A stretch of DNA of 64,000 bases, taken from the NCBI RefSeq assembly GCF_014639235.1, contig NZ_BMFU01000017.1:13853-77852 (forward strand), given 5' to 3'. The position numbers and the translations under genes were made by a program. The stretch is from Paenibacillus silvae. Its GTDB lineage: Bacteria; Bacillota; Bacilli; Paenibacillales; Paenibacillaceae. The notes under the pieces are model-generated. The model saw only the letters and a program-made list of their open reading frames with translations, did no database searches and was not told where the DNA came from. Shown here in pieces: positions 42,876 to 49,895 of this stretch; the stretch's first letter is position 1, and the number at the start of each line of letters is the position of its first letter.

Positions 42876-43520
42876 ATGTGGCGTAAGCTGGAGAACATGA
42901 AGACCATTGCCGAAACCGGCATTGTACTGATTATTCGATCAGAAAGTGAAGAAGAGGCACTATCCGTTGCAGAAGCAGCAATTGCAGGAGGAATCCGGGC
43001 ACTTGAAATTACGATGAGTGTACCGGGAGCACTCGATGTTATCAAGGTTTTATCACGTAAATATGCTTCCCAAGGTATTCTGATCGGTGCAGGTACAATT
43101 CTCGATGGGGAAACGGCGCGAGCGGCTATACTGGCTGGAGCAGAAATGCTGGTAAGTCCTCAACTCAACCCCGATATGATCAAGGTGGCTAACCGTTACC
43201 AGGCAGTAACAGTCAGTGGGGCGTTCACTGCCAAGGAGATCGTAGAGACGCTTGAAGCGGGAGCGGATATCGTGAAGCTGTTCCCGGCGGAAGCTGTAGG
43301 GCCACAGTATGTGAAAGCGATGTCTGCGCCTCTGCCTCAAGCTGCGATCGCGCCTACGGGTGGGGTCACGCCGCAAAATGTGCATGAGTGGCTTGCTGCT
43401 GGCTGTGTTGGCGTTGGTGTCGGCAGTTATATCACCAAAGCTGCCAAGGAATCCGGTGATTACGGACGAGTAACAAAGGCTGCTGAAGAGTTTTTGCAGG
43501 CTGTAGCTGCTGCGCGCTAA
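42876..43520 (+). CDS. eda: KDPG/KHG aldolase
   Basis: This cytoplasmic class I aldolase cleaves 2-keto-3-deoxy-6-phosphogluconate to pyruvate and glyceraldehyde 3-phosphate. The 214-residue sequence has the Schiff-base lysine K134 in DIVKLFPAEA, the catalytic glutamate E44 in ALEITMSVPG, and GAGTI, SPQLNPDMI and APTGGV phosphate-site motifs. It follows the IclR gene by 57 bases and is co-transcribed. No kdgK, uxaC or kduI-type gene is in the window, so the rest of the galacturonate route must be elsewhere. Confidence 0.93.
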   Translation: MWRKLENMKTIAETGIVLIIRSESEEEALSVAEAAIAGGIRALEITMSVPGALDVIKVLSRKYASQGILIGAGTILDGETARAAILAGAEMLVSPQLNPDMIKVANRYQAVTVSGAFTAKEIVETLEAGADIVKLFPAEAVGPQYVKAMSAPLPQAAIAPTGGVTPQNVHEWLAAGCVGVGVGSYITKAAKESGDYGRVTKAAEEFLQAVAAAR

Positions 43521-43562
43521 TTTGGCTCAAGCAGATCAGATACCCGTGCACGTGTAAACGAA

Positions 43563-43606
43563 GCTCACAGCGATCAGGGTGCTGCACTAAGCTGATCGTT
43601 GTGAGC
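43563..43606 (+). other. Long hairpin without a T-tract after eda
   Basis: A 15-bp stem (43563-43577 with 43592-43606, one G-U) and a 14-base loop. The following bases are AGGCAGGGGG, so it is not a standard terminator. It may stabilise the eda mRNA 3' end or be a processing site. Confidence 0.6.
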
Positions 43607-43663
43607 AGGCAGGGGGAGTTTGTTGGGACAGCTGTAGAGCAATAAAGCGATTTTACCCAGTTA

Positions 43664-43677
43664 TGAAAACGTATACT
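43664..43677 (+). promoter_or_regulatory. cre-like site upstream of the hexuronate transporter
   Basis: TGAAAACGTATACT matches 13 of 14 positions of TGWAARCGYTWNCW and shares the CGTATAC core with the cre site at 24783. Confidence 0.6.
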
Positions 43678-43800
43678 TCAGTAAAACCTTCCCCTTACTG
43701 GGGAACAGAAGGGCTTATTCAAACCTATAATTTCCATATTTATTCATTATATATAATTTGAGTAATTTAATATTTATATATGTTGAGGAGTGTGACTTCC

Positions 43801-45117
43801 ATGGCAACGTTAAAACCATCGCCATCCCCTGCTTCGGTACCTCAAGCACCAAAAGTAGGTTTGAGATGGGGCATCATTTTATTATTACTCCTGGGTGCCG
43901 TTGTAAACTATTTGGACAGATCCAATCTAAGCATTGCAAATACAACGATAGCAGCAGAATTTGGGCTGTCTTCCACGCAGATGGGCTTGCTGTTATCCGC
44001 CTTTTTATGGCCTTATGCATTGGCTAATCTGCCAGCTGGCTGGCTCGTGGACAAGTTCGGACCTAAAAAAATGTTTACCTGGGCGTCTGGACTGTGGTCT
44101 ATAGCTACCATATTGAGTGCATTTACCAATACGTACTCTCTGTTATACGCGATGCGTATGCTGCTGGGTGTATCTGAATCACCTTTCTTTACCTCTGGTC
44201 TGAAGGTAACCGAGCGCTGGTTTGCCAAAAGTGAGCGGGGACTGCCAACCTCGATTATTAACACGGGTTCACAGATTGCGAATGCGATCGCACCGCCGCT
44301 ATTGACGGTTCTAATGTTAACGATGACGTGGAGAGGTATGTTTATTTTTGTCGGTGTCATTGGTCTGATTATTATGCTGATCTGGCTCAAGGTGTATCGT
44401 GATCCGACATTTGCCGAAAAGCAGCTGATCAAAGGGCCGGAGGCTGCAGCTGAACAGAGCAAAGGTACGGAAAAAGCAAAAACCGCTGATGCTCCCAAAG
44501 CAAACTGGGGTTCTTTGTTCAAACACAAAAGCACCTGGTTTATGATCATCGGAAACTTCGGTATTATGTTTACGATCTGGGTATACCTGACATGGCTGCC
44601 AAGCTATTTGGAGAAGGAGCAGGGCTTTACGCTGAAGGAGACGGGCTGGATTGCATCGATTCCATTCGTAGCCGGAATTATCGGCGTGCTGCTGGGCGGA
44701 TTAATCTCGGACTTTTTCATTCGAAAAGGGGTAAATGCAGTGACCTCACGCAAGGTTCCGATCGTTGGTGGAGCCATTCTGGCCGCAGCGTCAGTAGCAC
44801 CTATCCCGTTCATCGACAGTACGGTCGTGAGCATCGTTTTATTGTCTGTAGGGTACTTTGCTTCTCAGCTGCCATCAGGTGTAATATGGACACTGGCTGC
44901 AGATATTGCTCCGGGTGAACAAGTAGCCTCCTTGGGTGCGATACAGAACTTTGGCGGATTCCTGGGCGCTGCGCTTGCTCCCGTTGTAACCGGATACATC
45001 CTGGACACGACAGGCAGCTTTAATAATGTATTTTTACTTGGCGCAGGCTTGCTGCTTCTGGGTGCACTGTCCTACGGTGTATTTCTAAAAAAACCAATCC
45101 CTAAAGCAACTCACTAA
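43801..45117 (+). CDS. MFS sugar-acid transporter (hexuronate/galactonate:H+ symporter family)
   Basis: The 438-residue protein has twelve membrane segments. Anion:cation symporter family hallmarks are GAVVNYLDRSNLSIAN in TM1, LPAGWLVDKFGPKKMFTWASGLWS in loop 2-3, GVSESPFFTSGLKVTERWFAKSERG and SGVIWTLAADIAPGEQVASLGAIQNFGGFLG. The group includes ExuT and GudP carriers for galacturonate, glucarate or galactonate. ATG 43801 is placed by GAGGAG 10 bases upstream. With IclR and eda upstream it probably imports galacturonate or a similar acid. Confidence 0.88.
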   Translation: MATLKPSPSPASVPQAPKVGLRWGIILLLLLGAVVNYLDRSNLSIANTTIAAEFGLSSTQMGLLLSAFLWPYALANLPAGWLVDKFGPKKMFTWASGLWSIATILSAFTNTYSLLYAMRMLLGVSESPFFTSGLKVTERWFAKSERGLPTSIINTGSQIANAIAPPLLTVLMLTMTWRGMFIFVGVIGLIIMLIWLKVYRDPTFAEKQLIKGPEAAAEQSKGTEKAKTADAPKANWGSLFKHKSTWFMIIGNFGIMFTIWVYLTWLPSYLEKEQGFTLKETGWIASIPFVAGIIGVLLGGLISDFFIRKGVNAVTSRKVPIVGGAILAAASVAPIPFIDSTVVSIVLLSVGYFASQLPSGVIWTLAADIAPGEQVASLGAIQNFGGFLGAALAPVVTGYILDTTGSFNNVFLLGAGLLLLGALSYGVFLKKPIPKATH

Positions 45118-45230
45118 GAAGGCTATAAGGAAAATTACTTTCTACTACCTTCTATAGTAGAGAAAGGTTGTTCGGTCATCGTAGTGGGTTGTGTACAATC
45201 TGTAGATCAACCTATACAGCTTCAATAAAC

Positions 45231-45289
45231 AAGCATCAGCATCTTCCGGCATCTGTGATATCACGGACCTGGAGTGCTGGTGCTTTTGT
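45231..45289 (+). terminator. Terminator after the hexuronate transporter
   Basis: AAGCATCAGCAT pairs with GTGCTGGTGCTT (12 bp, two G-U) and runs into TTTT. Confidence 0.7.
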
Positions 45290-45403
45290 ATGTAGCAGGC
45301 CCAGAAGTGGACCGGATGGAAAGTTATCATGAAAACCTCAATTTTTGACATAAGTATAGTAAAATATAGGAAAACATCTTATGACAACCAATGGAGGAAG
45401 TCC

Positions 45404-48022
45404 ATGAAGGAATTTAAGGATCGGCTTGAGCAGGTTCAGGCTCAGCAGAAACAGCTGGCGAAGGAATATCAGGCGCTGCTGCAAGAATACCAGTCGGATG
45501 ATCTCATTGTGTGTAATGAACAGCTGCTGGAACAGACTGAAGCCCAGAAGCTCAAGCTGCAGCAGCTTGAACTGCGTGCACGCAAGATGGAAGAGGAGAA
45601 TGCGCGTCTTCGCATGGCTTTGTCCGAGCAGATGCTGGACGAGAAGCTGAATCTGATCCGGGTATCCCGGGAGAAGATGGAGACATATTTTCAAGGGAAA
45701 ACCGTAGTACATAACGACCAAATCAGCTACTTAGAGCATCGCACCAAGTCCAATCTGAATGCTCTCTTCAATCAGGCTGCCCAGCATTTGCAGGAGGATG
45801 CAGCGGAGATGAAGGAGCGGATTGCCTATCTGGCAACCGAGGTGAATGCACGTATCGAATCGCACAAGCAGGCAGTATGGGAGAGAGCCGAGGCTGTGCG
45901 CGGCCAGATGCAGCATGCTTATGAGCAGATGGCGGAAGAAGAACTGAGTGAAGAGACGATCCAGCGCCGGATCAAGCAGAACCGGATGGAGATGCGAATC
46001 GGGCTGAGCTGGATTAACAAGGTGGCGATACTGCTCCTGATTCTGGGGGTTGGCGCAGCCTTCCGATACTCGTATTCGACGTGGTTTAGCGATGAGATGA
46101 AGGGCGCGGGCTTTTTTCTGCTCGGCATATTAATGCTTGTGGGCGGTGAGCTGCTGTTTCGGCGCAAACAGAAAACATTTGCAATGGGGCTGCTCGGCGG
46201 AGGCATATCTGTGCTGTCTGGTTCGATTTTCTACAGTTATTTCCTGCTGCATATTATCGGGCTGTATACAGGTCTGGGTTTATCTGTGCTGGTGTCGGCT
46301 GTGTCCGTCCTGCTGTCCTTGCGGTATCAGTCGAAGACGATCTGTTCTTTTGGTCTAGTAGGCGGGTATCTGCCCTTCTTCTCTTATTTGTTTACGTTTG
46401 GACTGGAAGGCACAGCGGTCTATACCGCGATGATCTATCTGTTATTACTGAACGGCATTATTGTCTTTATTTCATTCGGGCAGAGATGGCCGGTGGTGCA
46501 CTATATCAGCTTTCTGTTTCACGCGCCATCCATGCTGATTCTGCTGTGGCTGTCGCCGAGTGAACAGGTGGGTATGCTGTATTCTGTGGTGACTTTTGCT
46601 CTGTATCTGGGTATTACGCTGGCGTATCCGTTTAAACATCGGGTGAAGCTGACCTGGTGGGATTTTGCTTTGTTAGCGATGAATACGAGCTTGAGTTGTC
46701 TTGTTCTATATGTATTGCTTGATGCGGCGGGCTGGAATGATGCACAGGGCTTGCTTGCTGTTATTTTTGCCCTCGTCTATCTTGGACTTGCGAGGTTTGT
46801 TCAACGACATATGGCACAGGAGAAGCAGACAATTCTGCTTTTCTACCTTACGTCGCTCACCTTTACGATTCTGCTTGTACCGTTCCAGTTTGGTTCGAAA
46901 TGGCTGTCGATGGGCTGGCTGATTGAAGGTGTGCTGCTTGTTACGTTTGGACATTTCAGAAAATTCAAGGCAGTCGAGCGTGCGGGCTGGGGCATCGTGC
47001 TGCTGTGTATTGTGATCTTTGTACAATATGACCTGCTGTCTTTATTCTTTGTAGGGGAACAGTCTTACTTCATGTTGAAATACTCCAGTCTTACGCTCGG
47101 CACATTGCTGATCACGCTCTACTATGCTTGGGCGCTGCGGGGCGGCTCCTCCGCGGGAAATGGGCAAAGGATCAATTATGCTCCATGGGAACGCGGTTTC
47201 CTGGAAGGCTTCAGGGTTGCGACCCTGGTGAACGTATGGTTATACGTACTCTACGAGTCGAATGAATTGTATGTCAGGGCTGTGGATGAGACCTTCCTGT
47301 TATACATGTTCTACAAGCTGCTTATGTTTGCGGCACTGACGATTGCACTGGCGTATGGGCTGGGTAAAGTGAAGGTGCTTCGTGACGCATTCCTGCAGAG
47401 GTACACCCTTTTCCTGCACGCAGTCGGATGCTGTATTGCACTGGCGGTTACCTTGACGATGCCGGCATTGCAGCCGGGGGTTGAGCAGCATACGGCAGCC
47501 GAGATTGTCGGGCTCATCGTGCTGATTATTTTCAACGTAGGTGTATTCTTTGCCGGGCGTGACCTGCTCATTGCAGGCATCCGTGGTCAGTTCAAAAGTG
47601 TGGAGTGGTATCCTGTTATTGCGGGGATCTACCTGCTGGGTGTTATTACGGTGTTCCTGACCATTCAGTTCCAGTGGGGCGATATCGGGCTGATGTTCAG
47701 CCTGATCTATCTGGTGCTGGCAATTCTCTATATTGCGTACGGGTTCCGTCGAAAATACGTCATGATCCGGCGCCTCGGTCTGGGTCTGACGCTGTTTGCC
47801 ACAGGCAAGATGGTGTTTTACGATGTAAGTCTGTTGACGGCAGGCAGCAAAATCATTGCTTATTTCAGCTTTGGCCTGCTGCTGCTGGGTATTTCGTATC
47901 TGTATCAGAAGGTGTCCAGCCGGATGGAGGAGATTCAGGCGAGGGAGAGCGGCGCGAAGGATGATTCATCTAATGAGTCCAGCACACACACATCGGTCAA
48001 ACCGGACAAGGAACAGGACTGA
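45404..48022 (+). CDS. DUF2339-type large integral membrane protein
   Basis: The 872-residue protein starts with a long coiled coil (residues 1-200, rich in Glu, Gln and Lys: LEQVQAQQKQLAKEYQALLQ), followed by RIGLSWINKVAILLLILGVGAAFRYS, the hallmark first transmembrane segment of DUF2339 proteins, and then more than twenty hydrophobic helices to residue 840. A hydrophilic Ser/Thr/Glu/Lys tail ends the protein. ATG 45404 has GGAGG 7 bases upstream. Function is unknown in the family. It stands alone with a hairpin downstream. Confidence 0.82.
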   Translation: MKEFKDRLEQVQAQQKQLAKEYQALLQEYQSDDLIVCNEQLLEQTEAQKLKLQQLELRARKMEEENARLRMALSEQMLDEKLNLIRVSREKMETYFQGKTVVHNDQISYLEHRTKSNLNALFNQAAQHLQEDAAEMKERIAYLATEVNARIESHKQAVWERAEAVRGQMQHAYEQMAEEELSEETIQRRIKQNRMEMRIGLSWINKVAILLLILGVGAAFRYSYSTWFSDEMKGAGFFLLGILMLVGGELLFRRKQKTFAMGLLGGGISVLSGSIFYSYFLLHIIGLYTGLGLSVLVSAVSVLLSLRYQSKTICSFGLVGGYLPFFSYLFTFGLEGTAVYTAMIYLLLLNGIIVFISFGQRWPVVHYISFLFHAPSMLILLWLSPSEQVGMLYSVVTFALYLGITLAYPFKHRVKLTWWDFALLAMNTSLSCLVLYVLLDAAGWNDAQGLLAVIFALVYLGLARFVQRHMAQEKQTILLFYLTSLTFTILLVPFQFGSKWLSMGWLIEGVLLVTFGHFRKFKAVERAGWGIVLLCIVIFVQYDLLSLFFVGEQSYFMLKYSSLTLGTLLITLYYAWALRGGSSAGNGQRINYAPWERGFLEGFRVATLVNVWLYVLYESNELYVRAVDETFLLYMFYKLLMFAALTIALAYGLGKVKVLRDAFLQRYTLFLHAVGCCIALAVTLTMPALQPGVEQHTAAEIVGLIVLIIFNVGVFFAGRDLLIAGIRGQFKSVEWYPVIAGIYLLGVITVFLTIQFQWGDIGLMFSLIYLVLAILYIAYGFRRKYVMIRRLGLGLTLFATGKMVFYDVSLLTAGSKIIAYFSFGLLLLGISYLYQKVSSRMEEIQARESGAKDDSSNESSTHTSVKPDKEQD

Positions 48023-48104
48023 GGCTCTACAGGATCATATTTTCATAAGTATAGTTTGAAAAACGCTGCGCTCGAGACGCTGTAACTTCGTTCGACGTTG
48101 TGAG

Positions 48105-48145
48105 AGGACTCTGGAATGGTAATGATTTCAGAGTCCTTAATTATT
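48105..48145 (+). terminator. Hairpin after the DUF2339-type gene
   Basis: AGGACTCTG (48105-48113) pairs with CAGAGTCCT (48129-48137); the downstream TTAATTATTTT is a weak T-tract. Confidence 0.55.
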
Positions 48146-48259
48146 TTAATCCTCGTTGCTGATTTTCTCTGCAACAACATAAACTCCATTTGGCTGCCCA
48201 TTCAGATAGCCCTCGTCATCAATAGCTGCTTCCAGGCAGATATCTCTGTTGGTGTGCAT
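48146..48259 (-). CDS. Possible 37-residue small protein or gene remnant
   Basis: The minus-strand frame encodes MHTNRDICLEAAIDDEGYLN and continues with a protein-like acidic end (VYVVAEKISNED). It lacks a good ribosome site and a hydrophobic segment. The composition looks like the C-terminus of a real protein, so it may be the tail of a gene whose front was replaced by the adjacent family C repeat. No family is recognised. Confidence 0.3.
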   Translation of the reverse strand: MHTNRDICLEAAIDDEGYLNGQPNGVYVVAEKISNED

Positions 48260-48274
48260 TCACCATCAGTGCTA

Positions 48275-48345
48275 GCGGAAAACTTCCTGGCTTGGAACGA
48301 AAATTCAGCAAAATTGGCTTCCTTCAGCGTTTTCAGACGTGCCCT
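48275..48345 (+). repeat. Dispersed repeat family C, copy 2
   Basis: It matches 21241-21310 over about 70 bases, including GGAACGAAAATTC, GCAAAATTGGCTT and CTTCAGCGTTTTCAGAC. The surrounding sequence differs. Confidence 0.75.
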
Positions 48346-48445
48346 AGTCAGTAAATGGAGTATGGATTGGAAATGTTCCGTAGAGATGACATTCGTGGAA
48401 CGTTTTGTACCCAAGTCGCGTTTATAATAGAGTGGCTTCCGCATT

Positions 48446-48601
48446 TTAAGGCTGACTGTTCATGCGAAGCCATGAGATTTCGGAAGCCGAAGTACCTTTT
48501 GGTGATACACCGCTATCGTCACTAACGCGAGACAGTACAGTTAAGGTGATGGATAAAGCAAAGGCAAGCAGCACATAGATCAGAATGTTTCTTTTCTTCA
48601 T
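48446..48601 (-). CDS. Small exported or membrane-anchored peptide (51 residues)
   Basis: The frame encodes MKKRNILIYVLLAFALSITL followed by TVLS and a 27-residue polar tail (RVSDDSGVSPKGTSASEISW and a short end). A basic start, a hydrophobic core of about 18 residues and a small soluble tail fit a Sec signal peptide or signal anchor. GAGAGG lies 8 bases upstream of the ATG, which supports translation. The size and layout resemble Phr/PapR-type signalling pre-peptides, but no regulator gene is adjacent and no sequence family is recognised. Confidence 0.6.
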   Translation of the reverse strand: MKKRNILIYVLLAFALSITLTVLSRVSDDSGVSPKGTSASEISWLRMNSQP

Positions 48602-48837
48602 GGGAATTACCTCTCTTGTTGTATAAGCTAAGCATCCGTTCGGCCATTTGAGAAAAAAAGCACAACGTCTGGTATAGTAATAGAGAACCGATGTTTGTCC
48701 AGGCTATAGTGGTCCTGTATATCACTATATGGAATGGCAGGCATGCAAACAATGGAACAAATCTGATGAATTTATCAGTACTATATAACTGTACATGCCA
48801 AAAATGCTTCCAATTCATTTACAGTAGGATAACAAGT

Positions 48838-48924
48838 TTAGGTACCAGCCTGGATTAAAATCTGAACCAGCGCATGACCGTAGACCTTGCGATCCTTGGC
48901 ATGCCCGTACGCGGCTGCTTCCAT
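48838..48924 (-). pseudogene. IS4-type transposase relic (fragment)
   Basis: The minus strand encodes MEAAAYGHAKDRKVYGHALV and a short tail before a stop. This corresponds almost residue by residue to MEAVAYHYANAKDRKVYGHA in the second relic at 61797-62228, which carries the IS4 YREK motif. Only about 29 codons survive here. It marks the left side of the glycopolymer island in inverted orientation to the right-hand relic. Confidence 0.75.
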
Positions 48925-49057
48925 TGTATAAGGAAACACACGACAGAATCCATTTTTTACAAATTATCACTTCGAATATTGGCAAGTATAGTATATAAAG
49001 AGATTTAAATATAAAAAAATGTAATAAAATCACAAAACTACACTTGCATTACAGGAA

Positions 49058-49086
49058 TTGATTGGAATAATCCTCTATAATAGTAT
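49058..49086 (+). promoter_or_regulatory. Candidate promoter of the SLH gene
   Basis: TTGATT (49058-49063), a 17-base spacer and TAGTAT (49081-49086), about 45 bases before the start codon. Confidence 0.4.
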
Positions 49087-49133
49087 AGATGTTTTTAGTA
49101 AACATACATAGTTAACTTGGGAGGATGAACATT

Positions 49134-49829
49134 TTGCAAAGAAAAAAGGATAAAATCACAAAGTATGTACTTTCATCTACTCTTTTGGCGACTTCATTCG
49201 CTGGTCAAGCAGCTGTATACGCTGCAGATGAAAAAGTAGCACCAAACGCTACACAGACTATAGTCAAAGAGCTTATGGAGAAGGGGATATTGACAGGGAA
49301 TCAAAGCGGTGATTTGAATTTGGATGGGAAGTTAACTCGGATCCAAGTAGCGGCTATTTTAGCTAGATCCTTGAATCTAAAGCTTTCTGATAGCCCTAAT
49401 AATAGTTTTAAGGATGTAAGCTCTGACAGCTGGGGGTTAAAGTACATTGATGCTCTTGAAAAATTAGGTGTAATTACCGGTTCCTCAGGAAAATTCAGAC
49501 CTAACGATGTGATCACTAAAGAAGAATTGGCAGTGATACTGGTTCGTGTTACACAAACAAGTATTATCGGAAAAGGTGACAAACTAACCTTTTCTGATAA
49601 AGAAGAGGTTAGCACGTGGGCTAAGGCTTATGTACAAGCGGCTATCGATGCTAAGTTGCTAACTATTGATAATGGTCAGTTTAATCCTAAGAAACAAGTG
49701 ACTCGTAAAGAAGTTGCAATCGTCACTGATAGTTTTATAAAAAGTGAAAAATATGAAGCTTATAAGCAATCCGCTAATGCTCTATTAGACAAAGGTGGAA
49801 AAATATCTAACAGCGACCCATCTATTTAA
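49134..49829 (+). CDS. Secreted S-layer homology (SLH) domain protein
   Basis: A signal peptide (KYVLSSTLLATSFAGQAAVYA) is followed by three SLH repeats: IVKELMEKGILTGN...LTRIQVAAILARSL, FKDVSSDSWGLKYIDALEKLGVITGSSGKFRPNDVITKEELAVILVR in pieces, and FSDKEEVSTWAKAYVQAAIDAKLL...VTRKEVAIVTDSF. SLH domains bind pyruvylated secondary wall polymers, anchoring proteins to the surface. Only a short tail follows, so this is nearly a minimal anchor. TTG 49134 is favoured because GGGAGG lies 9 bases upstream; the ATG at 49125 abuts it. A terminator separates it from the glycosyltransferases. Confidence 0.88.
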   Translation: MQRKKDKITKYVLSSTLLATSFAGQAAVYAADEKVAPNATQTIVKELMEKGILTGNQSGDLNLDGKLTRIQVAAILARSLNLKLSDSPNNSFKDVSSDSWGLKYIDALEKLGVITGSSGKFRPNDVITKEELAVILVRVTQTSIIGKGDKLTFSDKEEVSTWAKAYVQAAIDAKLLTIDNGQFNPKKQVTRKEVAIVTDSFIKSEKYEAYKQSANALLDKGGKISNSDPSI

Positions 49830-49837
49830 TTTAATCA

Positions 49838-49878
49838 CCCCAAAGTTGCTGGATTCTTTAGCGATTTTGGGGTTTTCT
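49838..49878 (+). terminator. Terminator after the SLH gene
   Basis: A 14-bp stem (49838-49851 with 49861-49874, two G-U pairs), 9-base loop, then TTTCTT. Confidence 0.8.
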
Positions 49879-49895
49879 TAAAATCAGGGGGAAAT

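Larger units (their letters stand above)
48023..49133. other. 1.1 kb without large genes
   Basis: It holds a weak terminator, a 37-codon frame, a family C repeat (48275-48345), a 51-codon putative exported peptide gene, a transposase relic (48838-48924) and the promoter region of the SLH gene. Bases 48610-48830 show nothing recognisable beyond the 5' flank of the peptide gene. Confidence 0.55.

Noticed and set aside
45142..45175. Small inverted repeat just after the hexuronate transporter
   Set aside because: The arms mismatch and there is no T-tract; the better terminator is at 45231-45289.
48522..48818. 98-codon minus-strand frame around 48.5-48.8 kb
   Set aside because: It lacks a ribosome site; the overlapping 51-codon frame at 48446-48601 has one and a coherent signal-peptide pattern.
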